The notes under the pieces were generated by a model. It saw only the letters and a list, made by a program, of their open reading frames with translations, was not told where the DNA came from and searched no databases. A stretch of DNA of 64,000 nucleotides from JANNMJ01 sp031425525 (lineage in GTDB: Bacteria > Bacteroidota > Bacteroidia > Cytophagales > Hymenobacteraceae): contig JANPJM010000069.1 in NCBI GenBank assembly GCA_031425525.1, positions 137,561-201,560 on the forward strand, in the 5' to 3' direction. Positions within the stretch are counted from its first letter, which is position 1. Each line of letters opens with the position of its first letter. Shown here in pieces: positions 8,725-17,612 of the stretch. The position numbers and the translations under genes were made by a program.

Positions 8725-9447
8725 CTATTCGGCCGACTTCTCAAAAATGAGCAAATGCTGCTGCGGTAGGCCCGGCCGCGCCTCTCGGAAAGTGAGCCCG
8801 ACGGCGGCCATCTCCTTGCGGCACTGCGCAATGCTCATCTTATGCACGGCTTTGATGGCGACACTTGGGTCTTCGGCTTTGAACTCGACGAGCGCCACGC
8901 GCCCGCCCGGCCGCAGGGCTTTTACGATGCCGGTCATCATCTCGCGCGGGTAGGCAAACTCGTGGTAGGCATCGACGAACAGCGCCAGCGTGATGGAGTT
9001 GGGCGGTAGCTCCGGCGAGCGCTCGGTGCCGAGTACGAGATCGACGTTATCGACCCCCAGCGCCTTGCCGCGCTGGGCCATCGCTTCCAGCATTTCGGGC
9101 TGAATATCGACGGCCTTGACCCGCCCGTTCGGCACGAGCGGCGCCATCCGGAAGGTGAAATACCCGGTACCGGCGCCGATATCGGCCACGATGTCGGTGT
9201 CGCGCAGCCGCAGTAGGCGCACCAGTTCCGCAGTGGCTTCCTCGCGGTCGCGGCCGGGGCGGTCGAGCCAGTCGGCGCCTTCGTGGCCCATCACTTGGGC
9301 AATTTGGCGGCCCATGTACACCTTGCCGATGCCGTTGGGGTCGAGGGCGGTGGCGCCGGGTATGGGCTGAGCGGATGGTGGTTGCGAGGCGGTGCGCGGT
9401 TCGCGGCAAGCCACAATGCAAAGAATCAGAAGTAGGCTGAAGCGCAT
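8725..9447 (-). CDS. Methyltransferase-like lipoprotein (second of tandem pair)
   Basis: 240 residues with a short lipoprotein signal (LLLILCIVAC), then LDPNGIGKVYMGRQIA, a likely helix containing GHEGADWLDR, the SAM-binding loop VADIGAGTGYFTFRMA, VKAVDIQPEM, VDAYHEFAYPREMM and a C-terminus ending LLIFEKSAE that is nearly the same as its neighbour's. ATG start at 9447, 14 bases after the priA stop, so it may be read through from priA. A tandem duplication with the downstream gene is evident. Enzymatic activity and substrate cannot be deduced. Confidence 0.82.
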   Translation of the reverse strand: MRFSLLLILCIVACREPRTASQPPSAQPIPGATALDPNGIGKVYMGRQIAQVMGHEGADWLDRPGRDREEATAELVRLLRLRDTDIVADIGAGTGYFTFRMAPLVPNGRVKAVDIQPEMLEAMAQRGKALGVDNVDLVLGTERSPELPPNSITLALFVDAYHEFAYPREMMTGIVKALRPGGRVALVEFKAEDPSVAIKAVHKMSIAQCRKEMAAVGLTFREARPGLPQQHLLIFEKSAE

Positions 9448-9461
9448 GAATCAAGAAAAAA

Positions 9462-12032
9462 CTACACCGGGTCTACATCCACCACCAGCCGCACGCCTTT
9501 GCCCACATCGGCGGTTTGGACGGCGGTCATCGCCTCGCGAATCAATTCCTTGGCGGCTTTCAACGACTCGTGGTGACGTTCGAGTTTGATGTGAATCTGA
9601 AACAGGAACAGGTTACGGATGCGGTTTACGTACGGCTGCTCCGGCCCCAGCACCGAGTGGCGCGGCAGACGCGCTACCAGCTCGACTACCAATTGCGTAG
9701 CCGCACGCTCGGCGACGGCCTCTTCGGCGTGCTTGACCGTGAGGTGGATGGCGCGCACGAACGGCGGGTATTCGTAGTTGGCGCGCTCCTGAATCTCGGC
9801 TTCGTAAAACCCCGAGTAATCGTTGTTCGCTACCAGCTCGAAAATGGGTTGGTCGGGCTTGGCGGTCTGAATCAGCACTTCGCCGCGCGTCGCGGCGCGG
9901 CCCGCGCGCCCCGAAACCTGCGTAAATAGCTGGAATGCGCGCTCGTGTGCCCGAAAATCGGGGTAGTTGATAATGGCGTCGGCGTTGAGGATGCCCACGA
10001 GCGAGACGTTGCCGAAATCGAGCCCTTTCGTCACCATCTGCGTGCCGACGAGTACGTTCGTCGCGCCCTTCTCAAACTCGGTGATGATGTTTTGGTGGCC
10101 GTTCTTGCCGCGCGTCGTGTCCTGATCCATCCGCTGCACGCGGGCGTCAGGGAGGAGGGTTTTGAGGTCTTCCTCGATCTTTTCGGTGCCGAACCCGATG
10201 GGGTTTACGTGGATGCCGCCGCACGCCGGGCACTGGCGCGGGCGCGGCTCGTGGTGGCCGCAGTAGTGGCACCGGATTTCGCCGGCGCGGTAGTGCAACG
10301 CCAGCGAAACGGCGCAGTTGGGGCACTTCGGAATCCAGGCGCACGCCGCACACGTGATGAACGGGGCGTAGCCGCGCCGGTTCTGAAACAGAATGACCTG
10401 CTGTTGGCGGTCGAGCCGAAGCTGAATGGCGGCGAGCAGATCCGGCGTGAAGTCGTGCTGCATCGCCTTCTGGGCGCGCGCTTTTTTGGTGTCGATCAGC
10501 ACGAAGTCGGGCATCCCGCCGCTGCCGAACCGCTGCGCGAGCGTCACCAGCCCCCACCGTCCGGTCTGACAGTGGTGGTAGGTCTCGACGGCGGGCGTCG
10601 CCGACCCCAGCAGTGTACGCGCGCCGTGGTACTGCGCCAGCATCAGGGCCGTTTCGCGGGCGTGGTAGCGCGGCGCGGGTTCGTACTGCTTGTAGCTGGT
10701 TTCGTGTTCTTCATCCACGATGACGAGCCCGAGGTTATGAAACGGCAGAAACACCGCCGACCGCGCCCCCACCACCACCGAAAACCGCCCGCTCAGCACG
10801 CCGTTCCACACTTCGACGCGCTCGTTGTCGGAAAATTTGGAGTGATACACGCCCAGCCGCGTGCCGAAAACGCGCTGCAACCGCTGCACGATCTGCGCCG
10901 TGAGCCCGATTTCGGGCAGCAGGTACAGCACCTGCCCGCCGTTATCCAGCGCGGCCTGAATCAGTTCGATGTACACTTCCGTTTTGCCCGACCCCGTGAC
11001 GCCGTGCAGCAGCACGATGGGTTTCTGCCCAAACAATTCCAGAATCTGGTCGCGTGCCGCCGCCTGCGGCTCCGATAGATTGATGACCGTTTTCGGCGCC
11101 CGCTCATCGAACGGAAACCGGCTTTCGATCTGATCGAACACCTCGAAAATGCCGTTGCGGAGCAGCGACGCCAGGGCCGATTCCGATAGGCTTTCGTCCT
11201 TCACCAGCGTGGCTTTCGGCAGCCCCCGGTGGTTGAGGGCGCCGTCGTTGAAGGCCGGTACGTGCTGCAAGTACTTCAGAATGACATCGACCTGTTTCGG
11301 CTTTTTCGCCAGTTGGTCGAGCAACTCCGTCAGCATCTCCGGCTCCTGCCCCCACGGGGCGGCCAGCCGCACGCGCCGCACGACTTTCGGTGCAAACTTG
11401 TCCTGCATCCGCTCAAAGAGCGTAATGACATCCTTTTGCAGCAGCGATTTGATGTGCCGATGAAACGCCGGCTGATCGAGCAGCCGCCCGACATCGGAGA
11501 ACGTGAGGGTCGGAAACTCGCCCGTCACGGCGTCGCGCCGCAGCGCCTGCACAATCACGTCTTCCTCCATCGCCAATTCGTAGGGGGCGGTTTCGGGGTC
11601 GTAATCCGTCCGCAACTGCAACTGCGATTCCGACGACAGCTTCAGCGCCGCCGGCAGCGCCGCGTTCAGCACCTCGCCGAGGGTACACATATAATACGCC
11701 GCCATCCAGGCAAAGAGCTTGAGTTGCGGCGCCGTCACGACGGGCTGCTCGTCGATGACTTCCAGCACGTATTTCGCCTCGTACTCGCGCGGGGGCGTCT
11801 GGTGGACGGCCGCCACCACGCAGCTCAGCACCTTTTGCTTGCCGAACTGCACCACCACGCGCAGCCCCACGGCCACCTGCTCGCTAAGCGCCTGCGGCAC
11901 GCGGTAGGTGTACAGGCGCGGCAGGGGCAGGGGCAAAATCACGTCGGCAAACCACGTAGTGCGGTCGGGCCGGTCGTCGGCGGGGTGCGCGGTGGGCGCG
12001 GGGTTGTCGTCGGGGAAGAGGGAGGTGGGCAC
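9462..12032 (-). CDS. priA: Primosomal replication restart helicase PriA
   Basis: 3'-to-5' superfamily 2 DNA helicase that reloads replisomes at stalled forks. 856 residues from a GTG at 12032 (VPTSLFPDDNP); the frame is open to 12197, but that part is a low-complexity Arg/Ala stretch and the first conserved block (FADVILPLPLPRLYTY) lies 30 residues after the chosen start. Seen: Walker A GVTGSGKTEVY, the Walker B box IVDEEHE, zinc cysteines in CAACAWIPKCPNC and CHYCGHHEPRPRQCPACG, and helicase motifs GRAGRA and GSATPAVE. Length is usual for Bacteroidota PriA. Confidence 0.95.
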   Translation of the reverse strand: MPTSLFPDDNPAPTAHPADDRPDRTTWFADVILPLPLPRLYTYRVPQALSEQVAVGLRVVVQFGKQKVLSCVVAAVHQTPPREYEAKYVLEVIDEQPVVTAPQLKLFAWMAAYYMCTLGEVLNAALPAALKLSSESQLQLRTDYDPETAPYELAMEEDVIVQALRRDAVTGEFPTLTFSDVGRLLDQPAFHRHIKSLLQKDVITLFERMQDKFAPKVVRRVRLAAPWGQEPEMLTELLDQLAKKPKQVDVILKYLQHVPAFNDGALNHRGLPKATLVKDESLSESALASLLRNGIFEVFDQIESRFPFDERAPKTVINLSEPQAAARDQILELFGQKPIVLLHGVTGSGKTEVYIELIQAALDNGGQVLYLLPEIGLTAQIVQRLQRVFGTRLGVYHSKFSDNERVEVWNGVLSGRFSVVVGARSAVFLPFHNLGLVIVDEEHETSYKQYEPAPRYHARETALMLAQYHGARTLLGSATPAVETYHHCQTGRWGLVTLAQRFGSGGMPDFVLIDTKKARAQKAMQHDFTPDLLAAIQLRLDRQQQVILFQNRRGYAPFITCAACAWIPKCPNCAVSLALHYRAGEIRCHYCGHHEPRPRQCPACGGIHVNPIGFGTEKIEEDLKTLLPDARVQRMDQDTTRGKNGHQNIITEFEKGATNVLVGTQMVTKGLDFGNVSLVGILNADAIINYPDFRAHERAFQLFTQVSGRAGRAATRGEVLIQTAKPDQPIFELVANNDYSGFYEAEIQERANYEYPPFVRAIHLTVKHAEEAVAERAATQLVVELVARLPRHSVLGPEQPYVNRIRNLFLFQIHIKLERHHESLKAAKELIREAMTAVQTADVGKGVRLVVDVDPV

Positions 12033-12180
12033 GGCGGGGGCAAAGGTCGGGCGGCGGGGGCGGCTGCTCGCGTGCAACCCGTGGTGCGCCCTAACGCAAG
12101 CGCGTTTCGCCCCGTGCGGGCTATTCGCGGGCGTCCCGCCCGCCACGGCGCGCCGTTGATTTGATGATGTGCGCGTTTGC

Positions 12181-12218
12181 CCTCCCTGGCCCGGCACTTA
12201 AATACCGGCCCAGGGAGG
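12181..12218. other. Hairpin upstream of priA
   Basis: CCTCCCTGGCCCGG (12181-12194) and CCGGCCCAGGGAGG (12205-12218) form a near-perfect 14-bp stem with a 10-base AT-rich loop. It lies in the 370-bp gap between priA and the AT-rich gene at 12405. It could be a terminator or an mRNA structure; no gene is seen in the gap. Confidence 0.5.
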
Positions 12219-12327
12219 ACAAGCGCGTTTAGCGGCCTTGTAGCGTCGGCGGGCTACTGGCGGGCCAGAGGTCCGCGAATACGACACACGGGGCGGAGCC
12301 CCGCGCGAGTGTGATGTACACGGGCCC

Positions 12328-12335
12328 TACTTTTG
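12328..12335 (+). promoter_or_regulatory. Possible -7 element of the 12405 gene
   Basis: TACTTTTG matches TAnnTTTG, 69 bases before the ATG. No TTG stands at the expected -33 distance, so this is weak. Confidence 0.3.
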
Positions 12336-12404
12336 ACGGAGGATAGTACTTCGTGAAGTGTAACTTTTGTTTAATATCATCTAAACAATAATAATAATTG
12401 AATA

Positions 12405-12743
12405 ATGGAAGGCGTTGAAAAAAATAAAAATAGATTCGAATTGTATAGGACGGCGTTGAGATTTTTGGCGTATAAAATTACGCCAAATATAAGAAGAATT
12501 TACATGGATGTATACGATACGGATTCAAGGGTTGTGTTGTCATTTGTTTGCGATATCCCGCCCTCAGAACTTGAACTAGAGTTGATAGACGATATTGAAA
12601 CAAACTCTAGCGCTCACATGCCGGATTATGCTGTATTTTCGGAAATTTTCATTCGTCCTGACTATGATTTTTTTACAAGACACGATTTCGTTATTTTTGC
12701 TTTTAACGATGATTTGGGTGATATTTACACTGTATGTAGTTAG
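12405..12743 (+). CDS. AT-rich orphan protein, immunity-like
   Basis: 112 residues, small and acidic, rich in Phe, Ile, Asp and Tyr, with no signal peptide or membrane helix. The gene and its flanks (12340-12890) are far more AT-rich than the surroundings, which suggests recent transfer. Small acidic proteins of this kind often act as immunity partners of contact-dependent toxins, but no toxin is adjacent and I recognise no family. A bidirectional terminator follows at 12853. Confidence 0.55.
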   Translation: MEGVEKNKNRFELYRTALRFLAYKITPNIRRIYMDVYDTDSRVVLSFVCDIPPSELELELIDDIETNSSAHMPDYAVFSEIFIRPDYDFFTRHDFVIFAFNDDLGDIYTVCS

Positions 12744-12852
12744 TGAAAATGTCAATAGAATTGATTGATAATTTAGAATAATTAATAAATATTGAAAATC
12801 ATAAAATGACGCGAAAATTGGCAATGATGAGACATTTTATAAATTAAAAACA

Positions 12853-12873
12853 CCAGACCCATTACAGGTCTGG
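12853..12873. terminator. Bidirectional terminator
   Basis: CCAGACC and GGTCTGG pair around a 7-base loop, with A-rich sequence on the left side, between the convergent genes at 12405 and 12900. Confidence 0.6.
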
Positions 12874-12899
12874 CGCTTTCCATTTCAGCAAAAAAATAA

Positions 12900-13625
12900 T
12901 CAATACCCCTCCTTCCTGAACCCCCACTGCCGCAACTCGGCCTCAAACGTATCCGGGTAATTGGCTTTCAGTAAGTAAATAATGGCGCGCAACGCCTTCA
13001 GCACGGTGGCTTTTGCTTCGTTTTTATTGCTCACTTTGTGCGAGACGGTACCAGCATCGCTGCCACTTTTCTTCACTAGTTGCGCGTACTCGTCCAGCCA
13101 GGTTTGCCAGAAGGCGGTGCCGTACTTGCGCCCCGCGTAGGGCAGGGCGGTGGCGCCGGTGCCGAGTTTCTGAAGCAGCATCTCGACGCTCGCGACGCGC
13201 TCCTGCCGGTCATCGGGCCATTCCATATTCTTGCTTTTCTGCCCGACCAGCACCATTCCGTGGGCGGCGTACTGGGCGCGTCCGGCTTCTTTCGAGCCCG
13301 CCTCCTCGTTGATATACCCTTTCAGGAAAGGTAGGGCGTCATCGGCGGCATCGTCGAGCGCGATTAGGCGCTGCACGTTCGGCGAGCGCTCGGCGGCCAC
13401 ACGGCGCTTACCAGTGAGGTTGGTGCCGAAATCGGTCAACGCCGTAGCATAGGCCGCACTAGTGAGCCACAGTAGCGTAAGGGCCGGTACGGCGGCCCAG
13501 CGGGCAGCGGCGGCGGTGCCAATATCGAAAAGTGCCTGATCACTGCGCGGCAGCAGCAGTTTCGGATTGACGGGGCGCTCGTTCGCGGGCGAGGCGCCGG
13601 AAAGGGGGGAAGCAGGGGTCTCCAT
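12900..13625 (-). CDS. Conserved-looking hypothetical protein
   Basis: 241 residues from the ATG at 13625; the frame is open beyond it into the 42-bp repeats, but that extension only translates the repeats and the promoter. A Pro-rich N-terminus is followed by a mildly hydrophobic Ala-rich stretch, a helical middle with GMVLVGQKSKNMEWPDDRQER, and a basic end, LRQWGFRKEGY. I do not recognise a named domain. A possible promoter and a palindrome lie directly upstream (13645-13672), so it may be regulated separately. Confidence 0.65.
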   Translation of the reverse strand: METPASPLSGASPANERPVNPKLLLPRSDQALFDIGTAAAARWAAVPALTLLWLTSAAYATALTDFGTNLTGKRRVAAERSPNVQRLIALDDAADDALPFLKGYINEEAGSKEAGRAQYAAHGMVLVGQKSKNMEWPDDRQERVASVEMLLQKLGTGATALPYAGRKYGTAFWQTWLDEYAQLVKKSGSDAGTVSHKVSNKNEAKATVLKALRAIIYLLKANYPDTFEAELRQWGFRKEGY

Positions 13626-13644
13626 GCAGGATGTTTTGGCAGAA

Positions 13645-13672
13645 GAACATATGTTCTGCCGCCCCAAACGTA
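13645..13672 (-). promoter_or_regulatory. -7 element with overlapping palindromic operator candidate
   Basis: On the minus strand TACGTTTG (13665-13672) fits the Bacteroidota -7 box; no clear -33 TTG. Immediately downstream, at the expected transcription start, lies the perfect 12-bp palindrome GAACATATGTTC (13645-13656), which has the GAAC-N4-GTTC form of a LexA-type box. Repressor binding is inference. Confidence 0.45.
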
Positions 13673-13699
13673 GCAATTTTTCCACAGACCTCACCGGGG

Positions 13700-13920
13700 G
13701 CCAGTGGGTGCCGTGCAACTCCGTACCAGTGCCCACCGGGACTCAGTGGGTGCCGTGCAACTCCGTACCAGTGCCCACCGGGGCTCAGGGGCTGCCGTGC
13801 AACTCCATATCAGTGCCCACCGGGGCTCAGGGGGTGCCGTGCAACTCCATACCAGTGCCCACCGGGGCTCAGGGGGGGGCGTGCAACTCCGTACCAGTGC
13901 CCACCGGGGTTTTGGGGCAT
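13700..13920. repeat. 42-bp tandem repeat, about five copies
   Basis: The word GTGCAACTCC recurs at 13713, 13755, 13797, 13839 and 13881, a period of exactly 42 bases. Each unit also holds CAGTGCCCACCGGG. Copies differ at a few positions. It sits upstream of the gene starting at 13625 and downstream of the GNAT gene. There are no unique spacers, so it is not a CRISPR array. Confidence 0.95.
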
Positions 13921-13953
13921 AAACTTCCCAACGTCACCCGCGCCGCAAGGAGC

Positions 13954-14418
13954 CTAGAGCGCGAGTTCCATCCGGACATCTGCGCGCGCGTAGGGCGTGT
14001 CTTTCGGCATCGTCACTTCCGCGAAGCCCAGCGACCGGTAAAGCGCCAGGGCGGGCGCCAAGCGGCGATTCGATTCGAGTACGAGACCGTGGGCGCCTAC
14101 TTCCCGCGCTTTGCCGATGGCGGCTTCGCCGAGGGCGCGGCCGATGCCGCGGCCTTGGACGGCCCCGTCGACGGCCATTTTCGCCAGCTCGTAGCGGCTC
14201 GGTGTTTCCTTGATAAGGGCCACCGTGCCCACGATTTGCCCATCCAGCGCAGCCATCAAAATGTGGCCGCCGGGGGCGAGGATGTAGCCTTCCGGGTCAT
14301 CGAGCATCTCGTCGTCGTGGGGTTCGATGGTAAAATATCGCTCGATCCAGGCGCGGTTGAGGTCGCGGAAGGCGCGGGCGTGTACGGGGGCGTACGGCAG
14401 GATGGTCGGGGAGGACAT
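13954..14418 (-). CDS. GNAT family N-acetyltransferase
   Basis: 154 residues. Transfers acetyl from acetyl-CoA to an amine; the substrate is unknown. The acetyl-CoA loop V-Q-G-R-G-I-G-R-A is at about residue 98, preceded by the beta-4 strand (YELAKMAVD) and followed by LESNRRLAPALALYRSLGF, typical of the fold. ATG start at 14418 gives a normal length; the frame is open upstream without family similarity. An HxlR regulator lies upstream on the same strand with a 160-bp gap. Confidence 0.88.
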   Translation of the reverse strand: MSSPTILPYAPVHARAFRDLNRAWIERYFTIEPHDDEMLDDPEGYILAPGGHILMAALDGQIVGTVALIKETPSRYELAKMAVDGAVQGRGIGRALGEAAIGKAREVGAHGLVLESNRRLAPALALYRSLGFAEVTMPKDTPYARADVRMELAL

Positions 14419-14579
14419 TGGCGACAGCGTGAACAAGCGGATGAAGCCACGAAGGACGCGCAATCGCCCGCTGCCGCGCAAGAGCGAACTACCGCGGCCG
14501 GTAACGAACACGGCGGGAAGAAATGGGCGCTCGCTGCTGAAACGACTTTTTCGGGTCGCCGATCTTTTTTTAATTCTGC

Positions 14580-14909
14580 TCAATCCTCCTCCGCAGTAGT
14601 GGGCGCCGGGCGCGTCAGATGTTTCTGGCCCCACGCCCACATCTTTTTCAGCAGGGGGCACAGGGTGGCGCCGTATGCGGTCAGGCTATACTCCACGCGC
14701 GGCGGCACTTCCGGATATATGCGGCGGCTCACCAGCCCCGCCGCTGCCAGCTCGCGGAGTTGCTTGGTGAGAATACGCTCGCTGATGTGGCCCAGCTCGC
14801 GGCGTACGTCGCTGAAGCGGTGCGGCCCCGTCGATAAAAAAATCAGGATGGCGGCTTTATACTTCCCCTTGACAAGGGCCAGCAGCGCTTGAATGGGTTC
14901 GTCCAGCAT
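14580..14909 (-). CDS. HxlR-family winged-helix transcriptional regulator
   Basis: 109 residues with the HxlR pattern: a short N-terminal helix, KYKAAILIFL, then RFSDVRRELGHISERILTKQLRELAAAGLVSRRIYPE as the helix-turn-helix plus wing, then VEYSLTAYGATLCPLLKKMWAWG. The usual N-terminal redox cysteine is absent. ATG at 14909, with a GTG one codon earlier. It may control itself or the downstream acetyltransferase (inference). Confidence 0.9.
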   Translation of the reverse strand: MLDEPIQALLALVKGKYKAAILIFLSTGPHRFSDVRRELGHISERILTKQLRELAAAGLVSRRIYPEVPPRVEYSLTAYGATLCPLLKKMWAWGQKHLTRPAPTTAEED

Positions 14910-14943
14910 CACATTTAGAGCAGATATAGGGTCTAGTTACGTG

Positions 14944-14971
14944 GTAGAGACGCAAAATTTTGCGTCTCTAC
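14944..14971. repeat. Perfect 28-bp palindrome
   Basis: GTAGAGACGCAAAA followed directly by its exact reverse complement. Lies between the HxlR gene and the convergent end of the next large gene's region. The GAGACGC...GCGTCTC form recalls short interspersed palindromes common in Bacteroidota and cyanobacteria. Confidence 0.85.
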
Positions 14972-15025
14972 GCTCCAATGACGGGTGTGAAATGGAAAAT
15001 GGGCGAAATGGAAAATCGAACCCTC

Positions 15026-17512
15026 TCACTCCACCACCAGCCGCTGCGTAGTACCGCCCACCCGTACCGTGTACAGGCCCGCCGCCAGCGCGGGCAGCGG
15101 CAGCGTAGCCGTACCCGTTGCTTTCTGGCCCACGCTACCGCTATACACCACATGACCGATGGCATCAATGAGTTGCACGCGCATATCGGGCGCGGTGGCC
15201 GGGGGCACGGTAAGCGTGAGGGCACCGCCTGCCCGCGCCGGGTTGGGGCGCAGGTCGAGGGGCGTAGCGGCGGGCCGGGTGGGGGGTGGGGGCGAGAGGA
15301 GAAGGCGCGAAACGAGGTGGTGCGGCTCGCCGCCGATGGTGCGGAAATCGCCCCAGAGGAGTAGCTTATCGGTGGTAGATGGCTGAAACGCCACCCCGAT
15401 AGGGGTATGCGAGGCCGTATCGAGCGGAATCGCCACGGGGGTCACCGTCGGGTCAGGGGCGCCATCGGCGAGCAAAACCAGCAGCCGAGTAGCGGTTCCC
15501 TGGCCGCACATCACCACCAACCGGCCATCGGGGAGGAGCGTGCGGAGGACGGTCGAATCGGGGGCGCTGAACGAAGGATCAAGCGCGCCGGTAGCCGTCA
15601 GGCGTTGCAGGTTTTCCTGTTGAACACCCGTGGCGAGAGGAACCCGATTGACCAGTATGCGCCCATCGGCGAGCGGGAACACCGAGCGGGTGCGCCGACC
15701 GCTCAAGCTATCGTTGAATGTGGAATCGAGGCGGCCGGACGGCATCAGCCGCACCAACGGCACCGTCTCGCCGAACGATACCAGTACCCGGCCATCGGGC
15801 TGCGGCCACACCCGCGAACTCCACGCGGAATATGAGTACGGGCGGCGCCCGAAATCTTCGACTCCATTTGGGCTTTGGCGGTACAGCACGGGATGGTGAT
15901 TATTGCCCCCCATCCGAATCACGCGGTAGCCGGTCAGGATGCGGCTGCCGTCGGGCATCTCCACGGCGGCTGTGGGGTGGAAGCCGGGGAGCTGTATTCC
16001 AATTGGGCTGTAGTAATTGGGGGCTAAGATGCCATCGGCTTGATGGTAGTTCAGGCCGGACGGCGATTCATAGACCGAATAGTCCGTTGCGCTCGTATAA
16101 AAACCGCCGGTACTACTGGTATTGAGCAGCGTGAGCCCAATGTTCGGCGAGGTGGGCACACAGGTAAACCCTTGATCCAGGGCGCCATCGGCCTGAAACC
16201 GCCGTACCGCGCTTGGTGGCAGCGCCACCCCATCGGCGTAGGCGGCCGAGGTTTGGGTCAGAAACTGGCCCGATGGCAATGGCTGAATCGAACCGATGGC
16301 AGCCGGCACCAACAGCCGCGGCGCAAAGGCGGTATTGAGCGTTCCCGTGGCCGAAACATGCGCCAGCCACGGCCGCTTTACGCCCCCATACTGCCCAAAT
16401 CTGCCTCCGATGAGGTAGCCGCTGCCGGTCGGCAATATCTGCCCAACGGTGCCCATTAACGGCACCCCAGATGCAAAGCCGGGATCGATGGCGCCGCGCG
16501 CATCCAGATGCCACAGGGCCGAGGTGCCCGGCTGCGTCGAGCTGGCGTAGCTTCCCACAATTGCCCCGCCCTGCCCATCAGGCACGATGGCGTTGAGGCC
16601 AAACGAATAGTGCGTAAACGGCGCCACGAACGTCGTGTCAAGCGAGCCATCAAGCCGCGCCCGCACCGCGTTGGCGTATCCTACAGTGGGGCTGTGAGAC
16701 CAGTCGAAATCGCCGGCAACCAACAGTTGCCCATCCGATTGTTGAGCCAAGCCGGCCACGTACGGCCCCTGCAACCCCTTGGGAACGAAGGTGGTATCGA
16801 GAGCGCCAGTGGGAGATAACCGCAGTAAAAGAGATAAATATCGATTGGGGAAAAGCGAACGACCTCCGACCAGTATGCCGCCATCCGCCTGTACCAATAT
16901 ACTCCGGACTTGGCCGGTCACCGTGCTGTCCATCACGAAACCGGCATCAGGCTGGCCATCTGGCAGCAGCCGCGCAATACTCGCTGGGTATGGCGGGCGG
17001 ACATAACCTGAAGCATTATTCCCGAGCAGAATCCGGCCGGCACCATCGAGCGCCAAACATCCCGGTGCAGACAGCCCTGCGTTACCCCCCACGAAAGCCG
17101 GGTCGGGCAAACCATTCGGCAACAGCCGCAGAACTTGCGGCACCGGCAACCCATTATAACTTTTGAAATTACCCGTCAGCAGCAGCTTGCCATCGGGTTG
17201 GAGCAGCAGCGCGGTGGGGGCCACATCCGGCCCGCTCCCGCCCCGATTGAAGGTGGGGTCGAGGGAGCCATCGGGCAGCAAGCGCCGCAATACCGGCGCT
17301 GCTTCGCTGGCGATGAACTGAAATTCACCGCTCACGATCACGCGCCCATCGGGCTGCACCACGGCGCAGGTGTACGGGCTGGAGCCATTGGAAGCGTATT
17401 CGGCGGTAAGGTGCGGCGGCCGAAACGTAGGATCGAGGCGTTGGCCGTGGCTTGTAAGGCTCACGCCCAGCGCCGCCAGCAACAATAAAGGAGAGCAGAA
17501 ACAAGAACGCAC
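15026..17512 (-). CDS. T9SS-secreted protein with delta-60 repeats
   Basis: 828 residues. A signal peptide (LLLLAALGVSLTSHGQ) is followed by about a dozen repeats of roughly 60 residues, recognisable by LLPDGSLDPTF and QPDGKLLLTGNF-like words, which form beta-propeller blades. The last 80 residues (LDLRPNPARAGGALTL to the end, LYTVRVGGTTQRLVV) are a type A sorting domain for the type IX secretion system. A cell-surface or secreted role is inferred; there is no enzymatic motif. Monocistronic by position. Confidence 0.9.
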   Translation of the reverse strand: MRSCFCSPLLLLAALGVSLTSHGQRLDPTFRPPHLTAEYASNGSSPYTCAVVQPDGRVIVSGEFQFIASEAAPVLRRLLPDGSLDPTFNRGGSGPDVAPTALLLQPDGKLLLTGNFKSYNGLPVPQVLRLLPNGLPDPAFVGGNAGLSAPGCLALDGAGRILLGNNASGYVRPPYPASIARLLPDGQPDAGFVMDSTVTGQVRSILVQADGGILVGGRSLFPNRYLSLLLRLSPTGALDTTFVPKGLQGPYVAGLAQQSDGQLLVAGDFDWSHSPTVGYANAVRARLDGSLDTTFVAPFTHYSFGLNAIVPDGQGGAIVGSYASSTQPGTSALWHLDARGAIDPGFASGVPLMGTVGQILPTGSGYLIGGRFGQYGGVKRPWLAHVSATGTLNTAFAPRLLVPAAIGSIQPLPSGQFLTQTSAAYADGVALPPSAVRRFQADGALDQGFTCVPTSPNIGLTLLNTSSTGGFYTSATDYSVYESPSGLNYHQADGILAPNYYSPIGIQLPGFHPTAAVEMPDGSRILTGYRVIRMGGNNHHPVLYRQSPNGVEDFGRRPYSYSAWSSRVWPQPDGRVLVSFGETVPLVRLMPSGRLDSTFNDSLSGRRTRSVFPLADGRILVNRVPLATGVQQENLQRLTATGALDPSFSAPDSTVLRTLLPDGRLVVMCGQGTATRLLVLLADGAPDPTVTPVAIPLDTASHTPIGVAFQPSTTDKLLLWGDFRTIGGEPHHLVSRLLLSPPPPTRPAATPLDLRPNPARAGGALTLTVPPATAPDMRVQLIDAIGHVVYSGSVGQKATGTATLPLPALAAGLYTVRVGGTTQRLVVE

Positions 17513-17612
17513 AGTAAATAGGCGCCGGGAGAAGAGCCGCTTCCGTGGCGCCCGACGCCTCTAAGGTACTCAGTTGGGTAGCGCATAGTGACGTTATCTG
17601 CAAAATCTTAAC

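Noticed and set aside
12336..12890. Prophage or insertion sequence
   Set aside because: No transposase, integrase, terminal repeats or phage genes; only one small AT-rich gene.
13700..13920. CRISPR array
   Set aside because: Units are contiguous, with a 42-bp period and no unique spacers, and there are no cas genes.
13567..14892. A 441-codon plus-strand frame with five VPCNSVPVPTG-like repeats
   Set aside because: It only translates the 42-bp tandem repeats and then runs antisense through the GNAT and HxlR genes, which have clear family motifs on the other strand.
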